Notes: generated from the sequence alone by a model not told the origin. 32,573 nucleotides of DNA from Deltaproteobacteria bacterium (GCA_029565465.1 JAKQOD010000180.1:1-32573); one strand, 5' to 3'; numbered from the stretch's first letter, positions 1 to 8,198 are shown. Numbers and translations are program-made.

Positions 1-197
1 TCTTGACCCACCGTAACGGTGACACCAGCGCCACAGGTTACGGTGCGTGGCGGAAAACCTGCCGCGAGGTCTTCGCAAACCGACACCGCTTCTGACGGGG
101 TTAAGTCAGCAACTTTTTTTGAATCTGAAACGCCGCTATCGCCACATGCACCAAGGACAGCCACCAACGAAACTAAGCATAATGAAAGTTTTTGCAT
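1..197 (-). CDS. Small secreted lipoprotein (N-terminal part, runs off the left edge)
   Basis: The minus strand reads open from an ATG at 197 to the window edge, giving 65 residues. The start MQKLSLCLVSLVAVLGAC is a lipoprotein signal peptide with lipobox LGAC and Cys18. It is followed by a short Ser/Asp linker and a mature part beginning around ADLTPSEAVSVCEDLA, which contains Cys residues. Small lipoproteins of this kind (a short helical domain opening with 'LTxxE...C') are common in myxobacteria, but I cannot name a function. An AGGA-like ribosome site lies just upstream of the ATG. The C-terminus is outside the window, so the full length is unknown. Confidence 0.6.
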   Translation of the reverse strand, partial: MQKLSLCLVSLVAVLGACGDSGVSDSKKVADLTPSEAVSVCEDLAAGFPPRTVTCGAGVTVTVGQ

Positions 198-275
198 GCC
201 TGCATCCTACCAACGTTGTTTGTGCAGTGGTGCGCTGCACCAACCACGGTGTGCTTTGCGCACAACACCTGGCAA

Positions 276-809
276 TTACAACGGCAGCAGCGCCAGGCCT
301 TCCGGCCAATCACCTAGGCCGCTATCACTGTTGATATGGCCAACTCCGTCGAGCCGAATCAACCGGCTGCCCCACTGCTGCGCAAACCGTTCGGCTCGAT
401 GCAGCGGATCGTAAGGATCATCGGTGCTCATCACAACCGTGCTCGCAAACGGCAACGCCCCCTGCGGCACCTCGGTGAATCCCTGAATCTGTGCAGGAAA
501 ATCAGCACGCGACGGATCGGGTGGCGCGACCAGCAGTGCCCCAGCAACGAACGCAAGTGATCGCGCTGCAGCGCTTGCAGCCCAATGCGCCACCGTCAAG
601 CAGCCGAGGCTATGCGCGACCAACACGACGCCAGCGCCAGCGTCACAAACCGCAGCGTCGAGCGTGGCAACCCACGCAGCGCAAACCGGGAAATCCCAAT
701 CACGTTGCTGCACGCGCACAACGTGCGGATGCAACGCTTCCCACCGCGACTGCCAATGCAGCGGCCCAGAATTGCCATAACCTGGAAGCATCAACATGCG
801 GCGCGCCAT
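276..809 (-). CDS. RBBP9/YdeN-family alpha/beta hydrolase
   Basis: The product is 177 residues from MARRMLMLPGYGNSG, the usual size of the RBBP9/YdeN serine hydrolases. The family's opening LPGYGNSGPxHWQ is present. The nucleophile elbow is VAHSLG (Ser), the acid is in STDDPYDP, and the catalytic His is in GVGHINSDSGLGDWPEG, so the triad looks complete. I chose the start at 809 because the longer reading frame (to 866) adds 19 residues that do not fit the family. Cytosolic; the natural substrate of these esterase-like enzymes is mostly unknown. It stands alone between two lipoprotein genes. Confidence 0.85.
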   Translation of the reverse strand: MARRMLMLPGYGNSGPLHWQSRWEALHPHVVRVQQRDWDFPVCAAWVATLDAAVCDAGAGVVLVAHSLGCLTVAHWAASAAARSLAFVAGALLVAPPDPSRADFPAQIQGFTEVPQGALPFASTVVMSTDDPYDPLHRAERFAQQWGSRLIRLDGVGHINSDSGLGDWPEGLALLPL

Positions 810-920
810 GGCGCTAGTTTGGCAAATGTTGGGGTAAATGCATGCGCGTTGGCGCACAAAGTCCAAACGGCGGCGGGTTGTCTTGCAAACCCCGACGAAA
901 CCGACAACATTCGCAGCTCT

Positions 921-1373
921 ATGAAGATGAAAACGTTGTTGGTAGCAGCTGTGGTGGCTTCGTCGCTGGTTGCTTGCAAAAAGGACAGTTCCGCGCCACC
1001 GCCTGCAACAAGCGGCGGCGATTGCGCTGGCGCCATGGCCGTCTCGATGAAATTCGCCGACGAAGAAATGGCAACCATGCCCGCTGCCATGAAAGGCATG
1101 ATGAAATCCACGATGGATTTGATGGGCAAACTCTGCGTCGACGACAAATGGTCGGCAGCGACCACTGACTGTCTCAAAGCTGCCACGTCATCGCCTGCGT
1201 CACGCGCATGCATGGGCAAACTCACCCCAGCGCAAACCAAATCTATGACGGAAGCTATGCAAGCCGTCATGAACAAGATGCTAACGGCAAATCCACAAGT
1301 GCAGCCTACGCCGCCAGCGGCACCGACGCCGGAGGCACCGACGCCGCCGGAGCCGGCCCCCGAAGCTAAGTAG
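921..1373 (+). CDS. Lipoprotein with Met-rich helical domain and Pro-rich tail
   Basis: The product is 150 residues. MKMKTLLVAAVVASSLVAC is a lipoprotein signal peptide (lipobox LVAC), so the protein should be lipid-anchored in the cell envelope. The mature domain is helical and unusually rich in Met. It has Cys residues spaced as in small disulfide-bonded domains (GGDCAGA, KLCVD, TDCLK, RACMG). The C-terminus is a PTPPAAPTPEAPTPPEP-type tail, which is probably extended. Starts at 921 or 927 are both possible; 921 gives the better basic n-region. The longer frame back to 585 is overlapped by the hydrolase gene and was rejected. Function not recognised. Confidence 0.7.
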   Translation: MKMKTLLVAAVVASSLVACKKDSSAPPPATSGGDCAGAMAVSMKFADEEMATMPAAMKGMMKSTMDLMGKLCVDDKWSAATTDCLKAATSSPASRACMGKLTPAQTKSMTEAMQAVMNKMLTANPQVQPTPPAAPTPEAPTPPEPAPEAK

Positions 1374-1437
1374 CGCATTGCACGTCGGGCCGCTAGCTAA
1401 CAGCAAATAGGCGCGCCAATGCCTAGCGTGGGAGCCG

Positions 1438-1770
1438 GTGCAACCCGACACTGTTGCCATGGCGACCGACCACAGCGATAGCGATACAGGGGAAGCCGAT
1501 GACGAACGTGGCTACGTGCCAACCACGGAAGCTGCCGCGCCGCCGGTGGTGATCCCGCACGGTGAACTCAACGAAGACACGTTGCGCCGCGTGATCGAAG
1601 CGTATGTCTTGCGTGAAGGCACCGAGTACGGTGACCACGATGTCACGCTTGAGCATAAAGTTGAACAAGTGCTAGCGCAGCTGCGGCAAGGCACTGCCCA
1701 TGTCGTGTTTCACCCTGACAGCGAGAGCATCGATATCGTCGCGACGCGCGATGCCAAACACCGACAGTAG
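1438..1770 (+). CDS. YheU family (UPF0270) protein
   Basis: Residues from about 38 onward match the UPF0270/YheU pattern: V-I-P-H-x-E-L-x-x-x-T-L, then a YVLREGTEYG core, a KVEQVLAQL helix and a terminal beta strand (HVVFHPDSESIDIV). The family is about 70 residues; here an acidic N-terminal extension precedes the domain. Two starts are possible: GTG at 1438, with GGGAG only three bases upstream, or ATG at 1459, which has no good ribosome site. Function of the family is unknown. No operon partner is evident. Confidence 0.75.
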   Translation: MQPDTVAMATDHSDSDTGEADDERGYVPTTEAAAPPVVIPHGELNEDTLRRVIEAYVLREGTEYGDHDVTLEHKVEQVLAQLRQGTAHVVFHPDSESIDIVATRDAKHRQ

Positions 1771-1822
1771 CGGCGTTTATAGCAAGCCCAGTGAGGCAAC
1801 CAGCGCCGCAAATTTGCCGCTA

Positions 1823-1859
1823 TTGATTGTGCTGGGCACAGCTGTGTTACGATTATTTT
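1823..1859 (+). promoter_or_regulatory. Possible extended -10 promoter giving a leaderless transcript
   Basis: TGT directly precedes TACGAT at 1848-1853, an extended -10 arrangement. A TTGATT at 1823-1828 lies 19 bases upstream, longer than ideal. The next ATG (1860) is six bases after the -10, where transcription would begin, and no Shine-Dalgarno sequence is visible. This is a sequence-based guess. Confidence 0.3.
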
Positions 1860-2213
1860 ATGAAGCGCTTCCAACTTTCAGCATTCGCGTTTTGTGCAAC
1901 GTTGTTCACCGCCGCAGCCGCGAGCGCAGACGTCGGCCCGCCGCCAACATGCCCAGAGGGCCAACACGATGAATACAACATGGGCCATCACTGTGTGCCC
2001 GACAACATTGCGCCAACGCCAGCCACCGAAGGCTCGGGCGCTGACGCCGGTTCCGCCACCGGCGCATCCGCTGGTTCCGACGTTGCCAAGCCAGCACCAG
2101 TGGTCAGCAAACGCGGTTGCGGTTGCCAAACCTCCGATGGCAGCACCGGCGCACTCGCGTTCGTGGGCACGCTCTTCGTCGGTCTAGCGATCACGCGCCG
2201 CGCTCGGAAATAG
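1860..2213 (+). CDS. Secreted protein with MYXO-CTERM-like C-terminal sorting signal
   Basis: The product is 117 residues. The N-terminus MKRFQLSAFAFCATLFTAAAASA is a Sec signal peptide. The mature part opens with PPPTCPEGQHDEYNMGHHCV, a short Cys/His segment, then a long Ala/Gly/Ser/Asp linker. The C-terminus is GCGC, a hydrophobic helix of about 16 residues, and a terminal RRARK. That layout (Cys motif, membrane helix, Arg cluster) matches the MYXO-CTERM surface-sorting signal of myxobacteria. The protein is probably processed and displayed on the outer surface. ATG 1860 was preferred to the longer frame from 1827 because only it begins with the signal peptide. Confidence 0.75.
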   Translation: MKRFQLSAFAFCATLFTAAAASADVGPPPTCPEGQHDEYNMGHHCVPDNIAPTPATEGSGADAGSATGASAGSDVAKPAPVVSKRGCGCQTSDGSTGALAFVGTLFVGLAITRRARK

Positions 2214-2239
2214 TTCGCCGAATATGGCCATCTAGCCCT

Positions 2240-3307
2240 GTGAAAAATGCACTCGCCATAGCGCTTGCCGTCATGAGCCTGGCCGCCTGCGGGCGCGTTG
2301 GGTTCGACCAACGCAGTGCCGCAGATGCACCCGCGCTAGATGCCACCGTGCCGGATGCGGCAACGCCAGCCAATCGCATGTTTATTTCCCGCAGAATACT
2401 GCCCGCCAATTTCGGCGGCCGTGACGCAGCCGATTCGATCTGCGCGGCTGAAGCCGCTAGCGCCAATCTCACCGGGAGTTTTGTCGCTGTGCTTTTTGAC
2501 CAAGGCACATTACCAACCGCGCTCGTCGACGCAAACGGGTTCGTCCGCATGGATGGGCGCCCGATTGGCAACCGCATTGAAAATCTCATCGCGGGTGACT
2601 CCTTCTATCCGGTCGACAGCTTTGCGGATGGCGCACTCGCGACCACACTAAATAATTTGTATGTTTGGACCGGGACCGCAACCAGTGATTGCAACCGATG
2701 GACCGCCTTCGCGGGTTTCGTTGGCTATGGCGTTTTCTATGCCACCCGCAATCATACAGTCGGCATCGGGGTTTCAACTACCTGTGACAACGCTGCGTTG
2801 CATTTGTGGTGTAGCGAAGTGGGCCTGCAAACGACCGTGACCCCAAAACCAGCGCGTGGCCGCGTTGCATTCGTCACGAGTGAAGCTTTTACGTCACCAG
2901 ACCAAGCTGACGCCCATTGTCGAACAACGGCTGCGACCGCTGGGTTATCTGGCAACTTCGCTGCGCTACTCGCGATCGATGGGGCATCGCCTGCAAGTCG
3001 CTTCTCGACAACCGGGGAGCCTTGGGTTACCACCGATGGCCTTGAATTGGCACCAACGGCAGATGCATTCTTTGATGGAGTGTGGCTAACCACTGTGACC
3101 AAACTGGGGCCGCCCGCGTCGGCCTATCCGGCAATTGGCAGCTCATCGTTTCGAGAGACACCGCTCGCTAGTGACAATTGCAGTAACTGGACCGACAAGA
3201 CTACCAACCCCGCGCAACGAATGACCTACTCTTCCAATAGCGAGTTTTTGAAGGTCGATACGGCCAGCTGCAGCATAACCAGCGGAACTTTTTGCCTGCA
3301 GTTGTAG
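2240..3307 (+). CDS. DUF1554-like lipoprotein with two tandem repeats
   Basis: From a GTG at 2240 the product is 355 residues: MKNALAIALAVMSLAAC is a lipoprotein signal, followed by GRVGFDQ and an Ala/Asp-rich linker. Two related domains follow. The first begins at MFISRRILPANFGGRDAADS, with CAAEA and then VWTGTATSDCNRWT. The second begins at RVAFVTSEAF and has ADAHC, then DNCSNWTDKT. Each has the DUF1554 pattern: a strand, 'gl-AD-x-C' helix, dG-x-x-L, then a Cys-x-x-Trp-Thr motif. DUF1554 occurs in surface proteins of leptospires and deltaproteobacteria and its function is unknown. The frame is open back to 2117, but that part overlaps the preceding gene and lacks a signal. Confidence 0.72.
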   Translation: MKNALAIALAVMSLAACGRVGFDQRSAADAPALDATVPDAATPANRMFISRRILPANFGGRDAADSICAAEAASANLTGSFVAVLFDQGTLPTALVDANGFVRMDGRPIGNRIENLIAGDSFYPVDSFADGALATTLNNLYVWTGTATSDCNRWTAFAGFVGYGVFYATRNHTVGIGVSTTCDNAALHLWCSEVGLQTTVTPKPARGRVAFVTSEAFTSPDQADAHCRTTAATAGLSGNFAALLAIDGASPASRFSTTGEPWVTTDGLELAPTADAFFDGVWLTTVTKLGPPASAYPAIGSSSFRETPLASDNCSNWTDKTTNPAQRMTYSSNSEFLKVDTASCSITSGTFCLQL

Positions 3308-3328
3308 CGACAGTACATCCTCCCCATC

Positions 3329-3733
3329 ATGGCCTACGACGAAAAGCAAGCCGAGCGGATTCGCGATGCGTTGCGGCGCCGCGACGATGTGGTTGATGTC
3401 GTCGAAAAGAAAATGTTCGGCGGCTTGTGTTTCATGGTCGACGGCGCGATGTGCGTGGGCCTGACGTCGACGGATCTCATGGTTCGCGTTGGCGCGCCGA
3501 ATTACACAGCTGCGCTCGCCCAACCACACGCTCGCCCAATGACGTTCACCGGCCGGCCGTTGAGCGGGTTCATCTATGTCGGCCGTGATGGCATTCGGAC
3601 TGCTCCCGCCCTGGCAAAGTGGATCAACCGAGCGTTGACGTTTATTCGCAGCGCGGAATTTCTCGAAGCGCAAAAGAAATCGAAGCGCAGAACTGCGCAA
3701 CCGCGCCGCATGCTACGGCAGGGCAAAAAATAA
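3329..3733 (+). CDS. TfoX N-terminal domain protein
   Basis: The product is 134 residues. The region to about 105 matches the TfoX_N domain: RIRDALRRRDDVV, EKKMFGGLCFMVDGAMCVG, VRVG, then a RPMTFTGRPLSGFIYV segment and a C-terminal helix ending in a Lys/Arg-rich tail. TfoX_N proteins in this size class are stand-alone and have no proven role in competence. The domain resembles MmcQ/YjbR folds. It starts 21 bases after the DUF1554-like gene without an obvious ribosome site and could be cotranscribed with it. Confidence 0.85.
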   Translation: MAYDEKQAERIRDALRRRDDVVDVVEKKMFGGLCFMVDGAMCVGLTSTDLMVRVGAPNYTAALAQPHARPMTFTGRPLSGFIYVGRDGIRTAPALAKWINRALTFIRSAEFLEAQKKSKRRTAQPRRMLRQGKK

Positions 3734-3848
3734 CGTCGGAACGTGGCTACCTCACCGAGCTTGACTCAAAGACGACCGGCGTGGTTTTCGTCAGCCCAAC
3801 AATGGCCATGATGGCCGCGCGCGTGCCGCCTTTTTTTGCTACGAGCGT

Positions 3849-4604
3849 TCAAGCCAACGGATTGCCGCCTTTGCGCAAGAACTTCACCAGTTTCTCGCTG
3901 TCCACATAGTCGATCCAGCCGTCATCGTCGTCACCGTCGCTTTCAAACATTTCCGATTTAAGCACCTTGAGCAACGCTGGTGACAATAAGCTTTTAACTT
4001 TCAGCTCAGTTTCTTCCACAAAGCCGCGGTCTTTTTTCTTTTGCGTTTTGGTTTCCAGCGTGTCGTCGTCGCCGGTGTACAAGCGAGCCTTGATCGAGCC
4101 ATGAATTTTCGCGCTGTGATACTGCGTATACAAAAACGGTGCTGTCACATCGCCCATGATCTCGCTACAAGGATCGTTGTCTAAAAACAACGCAGCGTTT
4201 TGCGCGATGACATTGCCGTGAACTTCCAGAAATCCGCCGTTCACAACGTTGCGAGCGCGCAGGCTGCCAGTGACAACCACAACGCTCGACGGATCCATCG
4301 CACTTTCGAACGTGCCGGCCACCGTGAGATCACCGTCGACGATAAACAGAGCGACGCCGGGCGGCCGAAACATCGCAAGATCGCCATCGACGTTCAGATT
4401 GCCTTGGTGCAGCAACACGTCAGATTCCAGATCGGCTAGCTCTTCAAGCACCACCTCGGCGGCCTGCCGCACCGAACTCGATGCGAACTTGCCCTTGATG
4501 TACTTCTTGATCAGCGCTTTTACAGCGATTGCATCGAGGCTTTTTCGCTTCAGCGATTGCCACGCAGCGGTTTTCGTTTGTTTGCGAAAGTCGAAGGTCG
4601 CCAT
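3849..4604 (-). CDS. Beta-helix (polymer-forming-like) cytoplasmic protein
   Basis: The product is 251 residues from MATFDFRKQTKTA. The first 80 residues are helical and basic. Residues about 85-190 form short strand repeats (GNLNVDGDLAM, FIVDGDLTVAGTF, VVVTGSLRARNVV, LEVHGNVIAQNA, IMGDVTA, KIHGSIKA), a spacing typical of bactofilin-like or other right-handed beta-helix domains. The C-terminal 60 residues are charged, with an Asp run around residues 225-231. No signal peptide. The start at 4604 was chosen over 4724 because the first 40 residues of the longer frame look non-coding. A role in scaffolding is only a guess. Confidence 0.6.
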   Translation of the reverse strand: MATFDFRKQTKTAAWQSLKRKSLDAIAVKALIKKYIKGKFASSSVRQAAEVVLEELADLESDVLLHQGNLNVDGDLAMFRPPGVALFIVDGDLTVAGTFESAMDPSSVVVVTGSLRARNVVNGGFLEVHGNVIAQNAALFLDNDPCSEIMGDVTAPFLYTQYHSAKIHGSIKARLYTGDDDTLETKTQKKKDRGFVEETELKVKSLLSPALLKVLKSEMFESDGDDDDGWIDYVDSEKLVKFLRKGGNPLA

Positions 4605-4790
4605 ACCACCATGGTGCCACCGCAAAGCCGTCGTTTGGCGCCGCTGCGGCGAAATAATGGCACTAATGCGCCGCAACCCTGTGCGTGCCGCGGTGGGTCG
4701 GCGACCGCCGCTAAAAAAGCACAAGAGTAAGTAACCACGGCTTGCGCTGCGGAGCGGCTTGTAAGCGCCCGCCGTAGTGCATGCATCGCA

Positions 4791-6011
4791 CTACTTGCAG
4801 TCGAAGGCTACGCCGCTATTCGATATCCACGCTGGCGTAGTGATCTGCACAGTTTTGCCTTTGGCTTCAATCAACAAGGTATCTCCCAGACGAGGAGGCG
4901 CAGCGTACTCGCGGAAAGGTGACGCCTTCAACTCTTCGACGGTTGGGCAATGGCCGAGTTGGCGCGTCGCCAGCGCTACCCGTAAGCCAACCAACGTGGC
5001 GTGTGCGTGCGCAAGCTTCTGCACATACTCGGCGAAGTCGTGCAACCTGCCTTCGTTCATCGCTGCGACGAGTTGCGTTGGCGCGGCTGCACTCGTCAGC
5101 GTGGCATCCGTCATGTGCGAGTCGGCGCTGTGCGCTGCGAGCGCATCGAAGCATGCTTTCAATGTGCCATTGGCCGGACAATGTTTGCTCACCGCTGCAC
5201 GCAAGTCAGCGTTCATTTCGAAAACTAAAGGTTCACTATCGCTGTCTTCGTGCCCGATGAGCGCCATCTTCAAAGGCAGCGCCGTTGGTTCCTGCAAGGT
5301 TTCGGCAACCAACATGTTGAGCGGCGGTTCTTCACGTTCAACTAACCGTGCGGCTTCGTCGGCAAACGCTTGCAGCTTCGCCGCTGGCAACCGTCCTGCC
5401 AACGCCATCGCGGCTTTGCCATGCTTGATGATATTTGCAACGCCGATCATGCGCTGCAAAATCGTGCCCGCACGCCCAAGTTCTTGTCCAAAGACTATGG
5501 CGTCGAAGCGAGAGCGCATCGCGCTTGTAACATCTGAGATCGAATCCAAAAATTTGCTATACGGGTCCGCATACCAAAACGCATTCGAGGGCACCTGATT
5601 CTGCTGCGCTGCCGTCAGCATCGGCCAAGTGCAGGACGTTTTCGTGCGAATCGCGGCTGCGATCGCATGCTGCACCCGTTGTCCGCAATCGGCATCAAAG
5701 CCGGCCGCCGCTCGCGCAGCACAATCGGCTAGCTCGCCACGGCCATTGACGATATCCGCCAGTGGGTTTGTGCCATCAAGCTCGGTAGAATCCGTGAGAA
5801 ACCACGCCTTGCGACAACTTGACGCCCGGAAAGCAGCGTAGGCCTCGCCGTTTTGACGCCGCAACGTTTCGTGCTGCTCAGCGCTGTACCAGCGTTTGGG
5901 GGCGTTGGGCATGACCGCCGAACCGCCGCTGCCAGCGGATTTTATGGGCTCCGCTGGCGCTCCGCCCTTGCACGCTACGATCGTCGCCACGCCAACTACT
6001 AACAACTTCAT
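4791..6011 (-). CDS. Lipoprotein of unknown function, about 406 residues
   Basis: MKLLVVGVATIVAC is a short lipoprotein signal (lipobox IVAC, Cys14), followed by a Gly/Ala/Ser linker to about residue 38. The mature domain is mostly helical with scattered Cys pairs (SSCRKAW, ADCAARAAAGFDADC, TSCTW, KHCPANGTLKAC, GHCPT, FDCK at the C-terminus), suggesting a disulfide-bonded periplasmic or surface protein. The last 30 residues read as beta strands (GDTLLIEAKGKTVQI). I recognise no family. It is divergent from the membrane gene at 6111, with about 100 bases between them. Confidence 0.65.
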   Translation of the reverse strand: MKLLVVGVATIVACKGGAPAEPIKSAGSGGSAVMPNAPKRWYSAEQHETLRRQNGEAYAAFRASSCRKAWFLTDSTELDGTNPLADIVNGRGELADCAARAAAGFDADCGQRVQHAIAAAIRTKTSCTWPMLTAAQQNQVPSNAFWYADPYSKFLDSISDVTSAMRSRFDAIVFGQELGRAGTILQRMIGVANIIKHGKAAMALAGRLPAAKLQAFADEAARLVEREEPPLNMLVAETLQEPTALPLKMALIGHEDSDSEPLVFEMNADLRAAVSKHCPANGTLKACFDALAAHSADSHMTDATLTSAAAPTQLVAAMNEGRLHDFAEYVQKLAHAHATLVGLRVALATRQLGHCPTVEELKASPFREYAAPPRLGDTLLIEAKGKTVQITTPAWISNSGVAFDCK

Positions 6012-6110
6012 CGAGTGACTCTAACGTGTCTTGTTACGCGCGGGGCAAGATTGTTGCACCGTTGTAGCGGCGAGCTGCATCGTAGTGTGACAACCTCCGG
6101 GCGCGCCACG

Positions 6111-6509
6111 ATGACCTCCATTGCGACCAAACGCTTGCTTATCTTCGACAGCGTCGGTGGACTGTTAGTCGGCGTATGCGTGTTGGCATTTTTGTCGCCG
6201 TTGGCTGCAATGGAACCGCAGTCCAGCACGGTGCTGATGATTACCGGCATCGCAAACATCGTTTACGGTATGTATTCCGGCCAACTTGCTGTTCGCGCAA
6301 GCCGCGGCGCTCGCTTGGCTAGCGCCGAATTGCGCATTTTGATCTACGCCAACGCCGCGTGGCTGCCAGTTTGTTTTGCGCTCGCAGCAGGCACCGCATC
6401 GCACGCCTCGTGGCTCGGCATTGCCCACCTCGTCGGCGAAGGCATCTATGTTGGAGTCTTAGCGTGGTTTGAGCAGCGCGTGTTTTTCCGGCCTGAAGCG
6501 ACGGCCTAG
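6111..6509 (+). CDS. Four-helix integral membrane protein
   Basis: The product is 132 residues from MTSIATKRLLIF. Four hydrophobic segments are visible: about 8-28 (LLIFDSVGGLLVGVCVLAFL), 38-58, 78-95 and 100-118. The short loops carry Arg. The length and layout resemble small DoxX/DUF4345-like inner-membrane proteins, but no signature residues settle it. ATG 6111 was preferred over the frame start at 6015, which adds a hydrophilic segment unlike the rest. Function unknown. Confidence 0.55.
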   Translation: MTSIATKRLLIFDSVGGLLVGVCVLAFLSPLAAMEPQSSTVLMITGIANIVYGMYSGQLAVRASRGARLASAELRILIYANAAWLPVCFALAAGTASHASWLGIAHLVGEGIYVGVLAWFEQRVFFRPEATA

Positions 6510-6542
6510 ACAAAGCCGGGGATTTTTTGTTGCGCTTGGCCA

Positions 6543-6580
6543 TTGCCATGTGCAACGATGCATCGTATATCTATGCATCG
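6543..6580 (+). promoter_or_regulatory. PadR-gene promoter with overlapping palindromic operator
   Basis: TTGCCA (6543-6548) and TATATC (6566-6571) are separated by 17 bases, a good sigma-70-type pair. A perfect 8-bp inverted repeat, CGATGCAT (6556-6563) and ATGCATCG (6573-6580) with nine bases between, brackets the -10. PadR repressors commonly bind such dyads over their own promoters, so autoregulation of the next two genes is inferred. Confidence 0.5.
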
Positions 6581-6610
6581 CACACACAGGCATTGGCCAG
6601 GAACATCGAC

Positions 6611-6937
6611 ATGACAGTCAATAAAGAACTCATGAAAGGCAGCACGGCAACGCTGGTGCTGACGCTGCTGGCGCGCAAAGAGATGTACGGCTATCAGATC
6701 ATCAAAGAGCTGGAAGTTGTGTCGAGCGGCCTGTTCGAAATGAAGGAAGGCACGCTCTACCCAATTTTGCACGCGCTGGAACAAAGCGAAGCTGTTGTGG
6801 CGACCTGGGTCGGCGAAGAAGGCACGCGGCAACGCAAGTACTACGCGATCACCAAGCAGGGCCGCGCGCTGTTGAAAGCCAAGAAGGAAGAATGGCGCAA
6901 CTTCAAAGAAACCGTCGACAAAGTGCTGCAGGGCTAA
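6611..6937 (+). CDS. PadR family transcriptional repressor
   Basis: The product is 108 residues, the length of the short PadR-s2 class. The winged-helix core is clear: MKGSTATLVLTLLARKEMYGYQI, KELEVVS, MKEGTLYPILHALEQ (recognition helix), VATWVGEEGTRQRKYYAIT (wing) and a short C-terminal helix for dimerisation. AGGA lies about eight bases before ATG 6611. The gene is 13 bases ahead of a HAAS-type membrane protein, the usual partner of PadR-s2 regulators, and a palindrome overlaps its promoter. It therefore most likely controls this two-gene operon. Confidence 0.92.
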   Translation: MTVNKELMKGSTATLVLTLLARKEMYGYQIIKELEVVSSGLFEMKEGTLYPILHALEQSEAVVATWVGEEGTRQRKYYAITKQGRALLKAKKEEWRNFKETVDKVLQG

Positions 6938-6950
6938 CTAGGGAGCCGTT

Positions 6951-8105
6951 ATGAAATCGTCGCTACCAATCAATGAATTCATCGCTACCGTGGTGGCTCG
7001 CGTAAGCTACAAAGACGCACACAACGACATCGCACGCGAACTACGAAGCCATTTCGAAGATGTGCAAGAACAGCTGACCGGCGTTGGCCTCGACGACAAA
7101 GCGATCGAAGCCGAAGCCCTGCGCCGCATGGGCAGCGCTGAGGACGTTGGCACGCAGCTCAACGGCGTGCACCAACCGCGCACCGATTGGCTGCTGCTTG
7201 CTGCGGTCGCGCTTCTGCTCGTTGGCGGCATGTTTGCGATGCAGCGCGCTGGTGTGCTGGCGCCGCAGCTGCTTTGGCTCGGCATTGGAGCGGTGGTTTG
7301 CGTCGGCGTGCTCACGCTCAAGCCGCGGCACTTGGTGGCTGCCGCAGTGCCACTGTATCTCGCTACCTGGGGAATTGGTCTGCTTGGATTTTTTACTGGG
7401 CCGCGCGTTGCGGGGCAACCGTATCTAGCAGTAGGGCCATTGCACATCACGGTCGTCGAGCTCAGCGTCGTGCTGTTTGTCGTCGGTCTACCAGGCTTGC
7501 TGCACACGTCTCGCGCAGCTTCCAGCGCGCGACGCGCGGCAGTACTGACTGCAGCGTTGGCGCCGCTGGTCGCGTATGCGTATCTTGCTTCCAGTGCTGC
7601 GGCGACGATCTACTTCGTTGCAGTCGCTACCATGCTGTTAGTTTCAGCGCAGCCACGCCACGCGGTGATCGCTTGCAGCGCCGTCGGCGGCGCCCTGCTC
7701 TCCCTCGCGTTCTACCGCGCGACCTTCGCTGGGCCAGCTGCATATCAAGCACTGCAGCAATCCGAGCGCCACACTGATTTCGTGTTCCATTTTCTCCAAG
7801 CGCAATCGCCCGTGCTTGCAGCTGCAATTGCGATTGTTGCGTTGTGCCTCGTAGTCTATTTGATCGCCAGTTGTAGCGAAACCAAGAATCCGTTTAGTCG
7901 AACGCTGATGGCAGGCGCGACGGCCGTGCTTGCAACTGGCATCGTTGTAGGTTTGGCGTCGAACATTGGGTTCATCCCAATGCCGCTCACTGGTATCAAT
8001 CTTCCGTTTTTGAGCAACGGTGGTTCGATGTTAGTGGCGCATATGGCATTAGTCGCGATTCTCGTCGGCATTCGTCGACGCAAAACCATCGCGTTTTTGA
8101 CCTAA
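6951..8105 (+). CDS. HAAS-domain SEDS (FtsW/RodA/SpoVE-like) membrane protein
   Basis: The product is 384 residues. Residues about 10-75 form a cytosolic helical HAAS/permease-prefix domain (DIARELRSHFEDV, ALRRMGSAEDVGTQL), which in other bacteria links membrane proteins to PadR regulators. About ten membrane helices follow. Near the end, HTDFVF (274-279) matches the conserved SEDS segment carrying the catalytic Asp. Residues 337-359 (SNIGFIPMPLTGI, then LPFLSNGGS) are the C-terminal SEDS signature. SEDS proteins are peptidoglycan glycosyltransferases or lipid II-handling proteins. An AGGGAG ribosome site precedes the ATG. Its last 51 bases lie in an 89-bp repeat also present at 10476. Confidence 0.8.
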   Translation: MKSSLPINEFIATVVARVSYKDAHNDIARELRSHFEDVQEQLTGVGLDDKAIEAEALRRMGSAEDVGTQLNGVHQPRTDWLLLAAVALLLVGGMFAMQRAGVLAPQLLWLGIGAVVCVGVLTLKPRHLVAAAVPLYLATWGIGLLGFFTGPRVAGQPYLAVGPLHITVVELSVVLFVVGLPGLLHTSRAASSARRAAVLTAALAPLVAYAYLASSAAATIYFVAVATMLLVSAQPRHAVIACSAVGGALLSLAFYRATFAGPAAYQALQQSERHTDFVFHFLQAQSPVLAAAIAIVALCLVVYLIASCSETKNPFSRTLMAGATAVLATGIVVGLASNIGFIPMPLTGINLPFLSNGGSMLVAHMALVAILVGIRRRKTIAFLT

Positions 8106-8143
8106 CCAAACTGCACGGAGCGCTTGGTCAGCGAGCCGAACGC
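8055..8143. repeat. Left copy of 89-bp perfect direct repeat flanking the retron island
   Basis: These 89 bases are identical to 10476-10564 (offset 2421) and diverge at once on either side. The copy contains the last 17 codons of the SEDS gene and, on the other strand, a duplicate of the last 13 codons and stop of the dioxygenase gene. This copy is continuous with the SEDS gene and so is its native 3' end. See the island entry for interpretation. Confidence 0.95.
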
Positions 8144-8198
8144 TAAGCGTTGACTAGATTCGGAGGCACATGAGACCGCGTCACGAGACCAGGGATTT

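Noticed and set aside
3802-3840. GGCCAT/ATGGCC dyad followed by a run of seven T, considered as a terminator after the TfoX-N gene
   Set aside because: The dyad has a one-base spacer and is separated from the T-run by about 20 bases, so it does not form a standard intrinsic terminator.
4777-5598. A 273-codon plus-strand frame
   Set aside because: It is antisense to the 406-residue lipoprotein gene, is Ser/Ala/Arg-biased and shows no domain.
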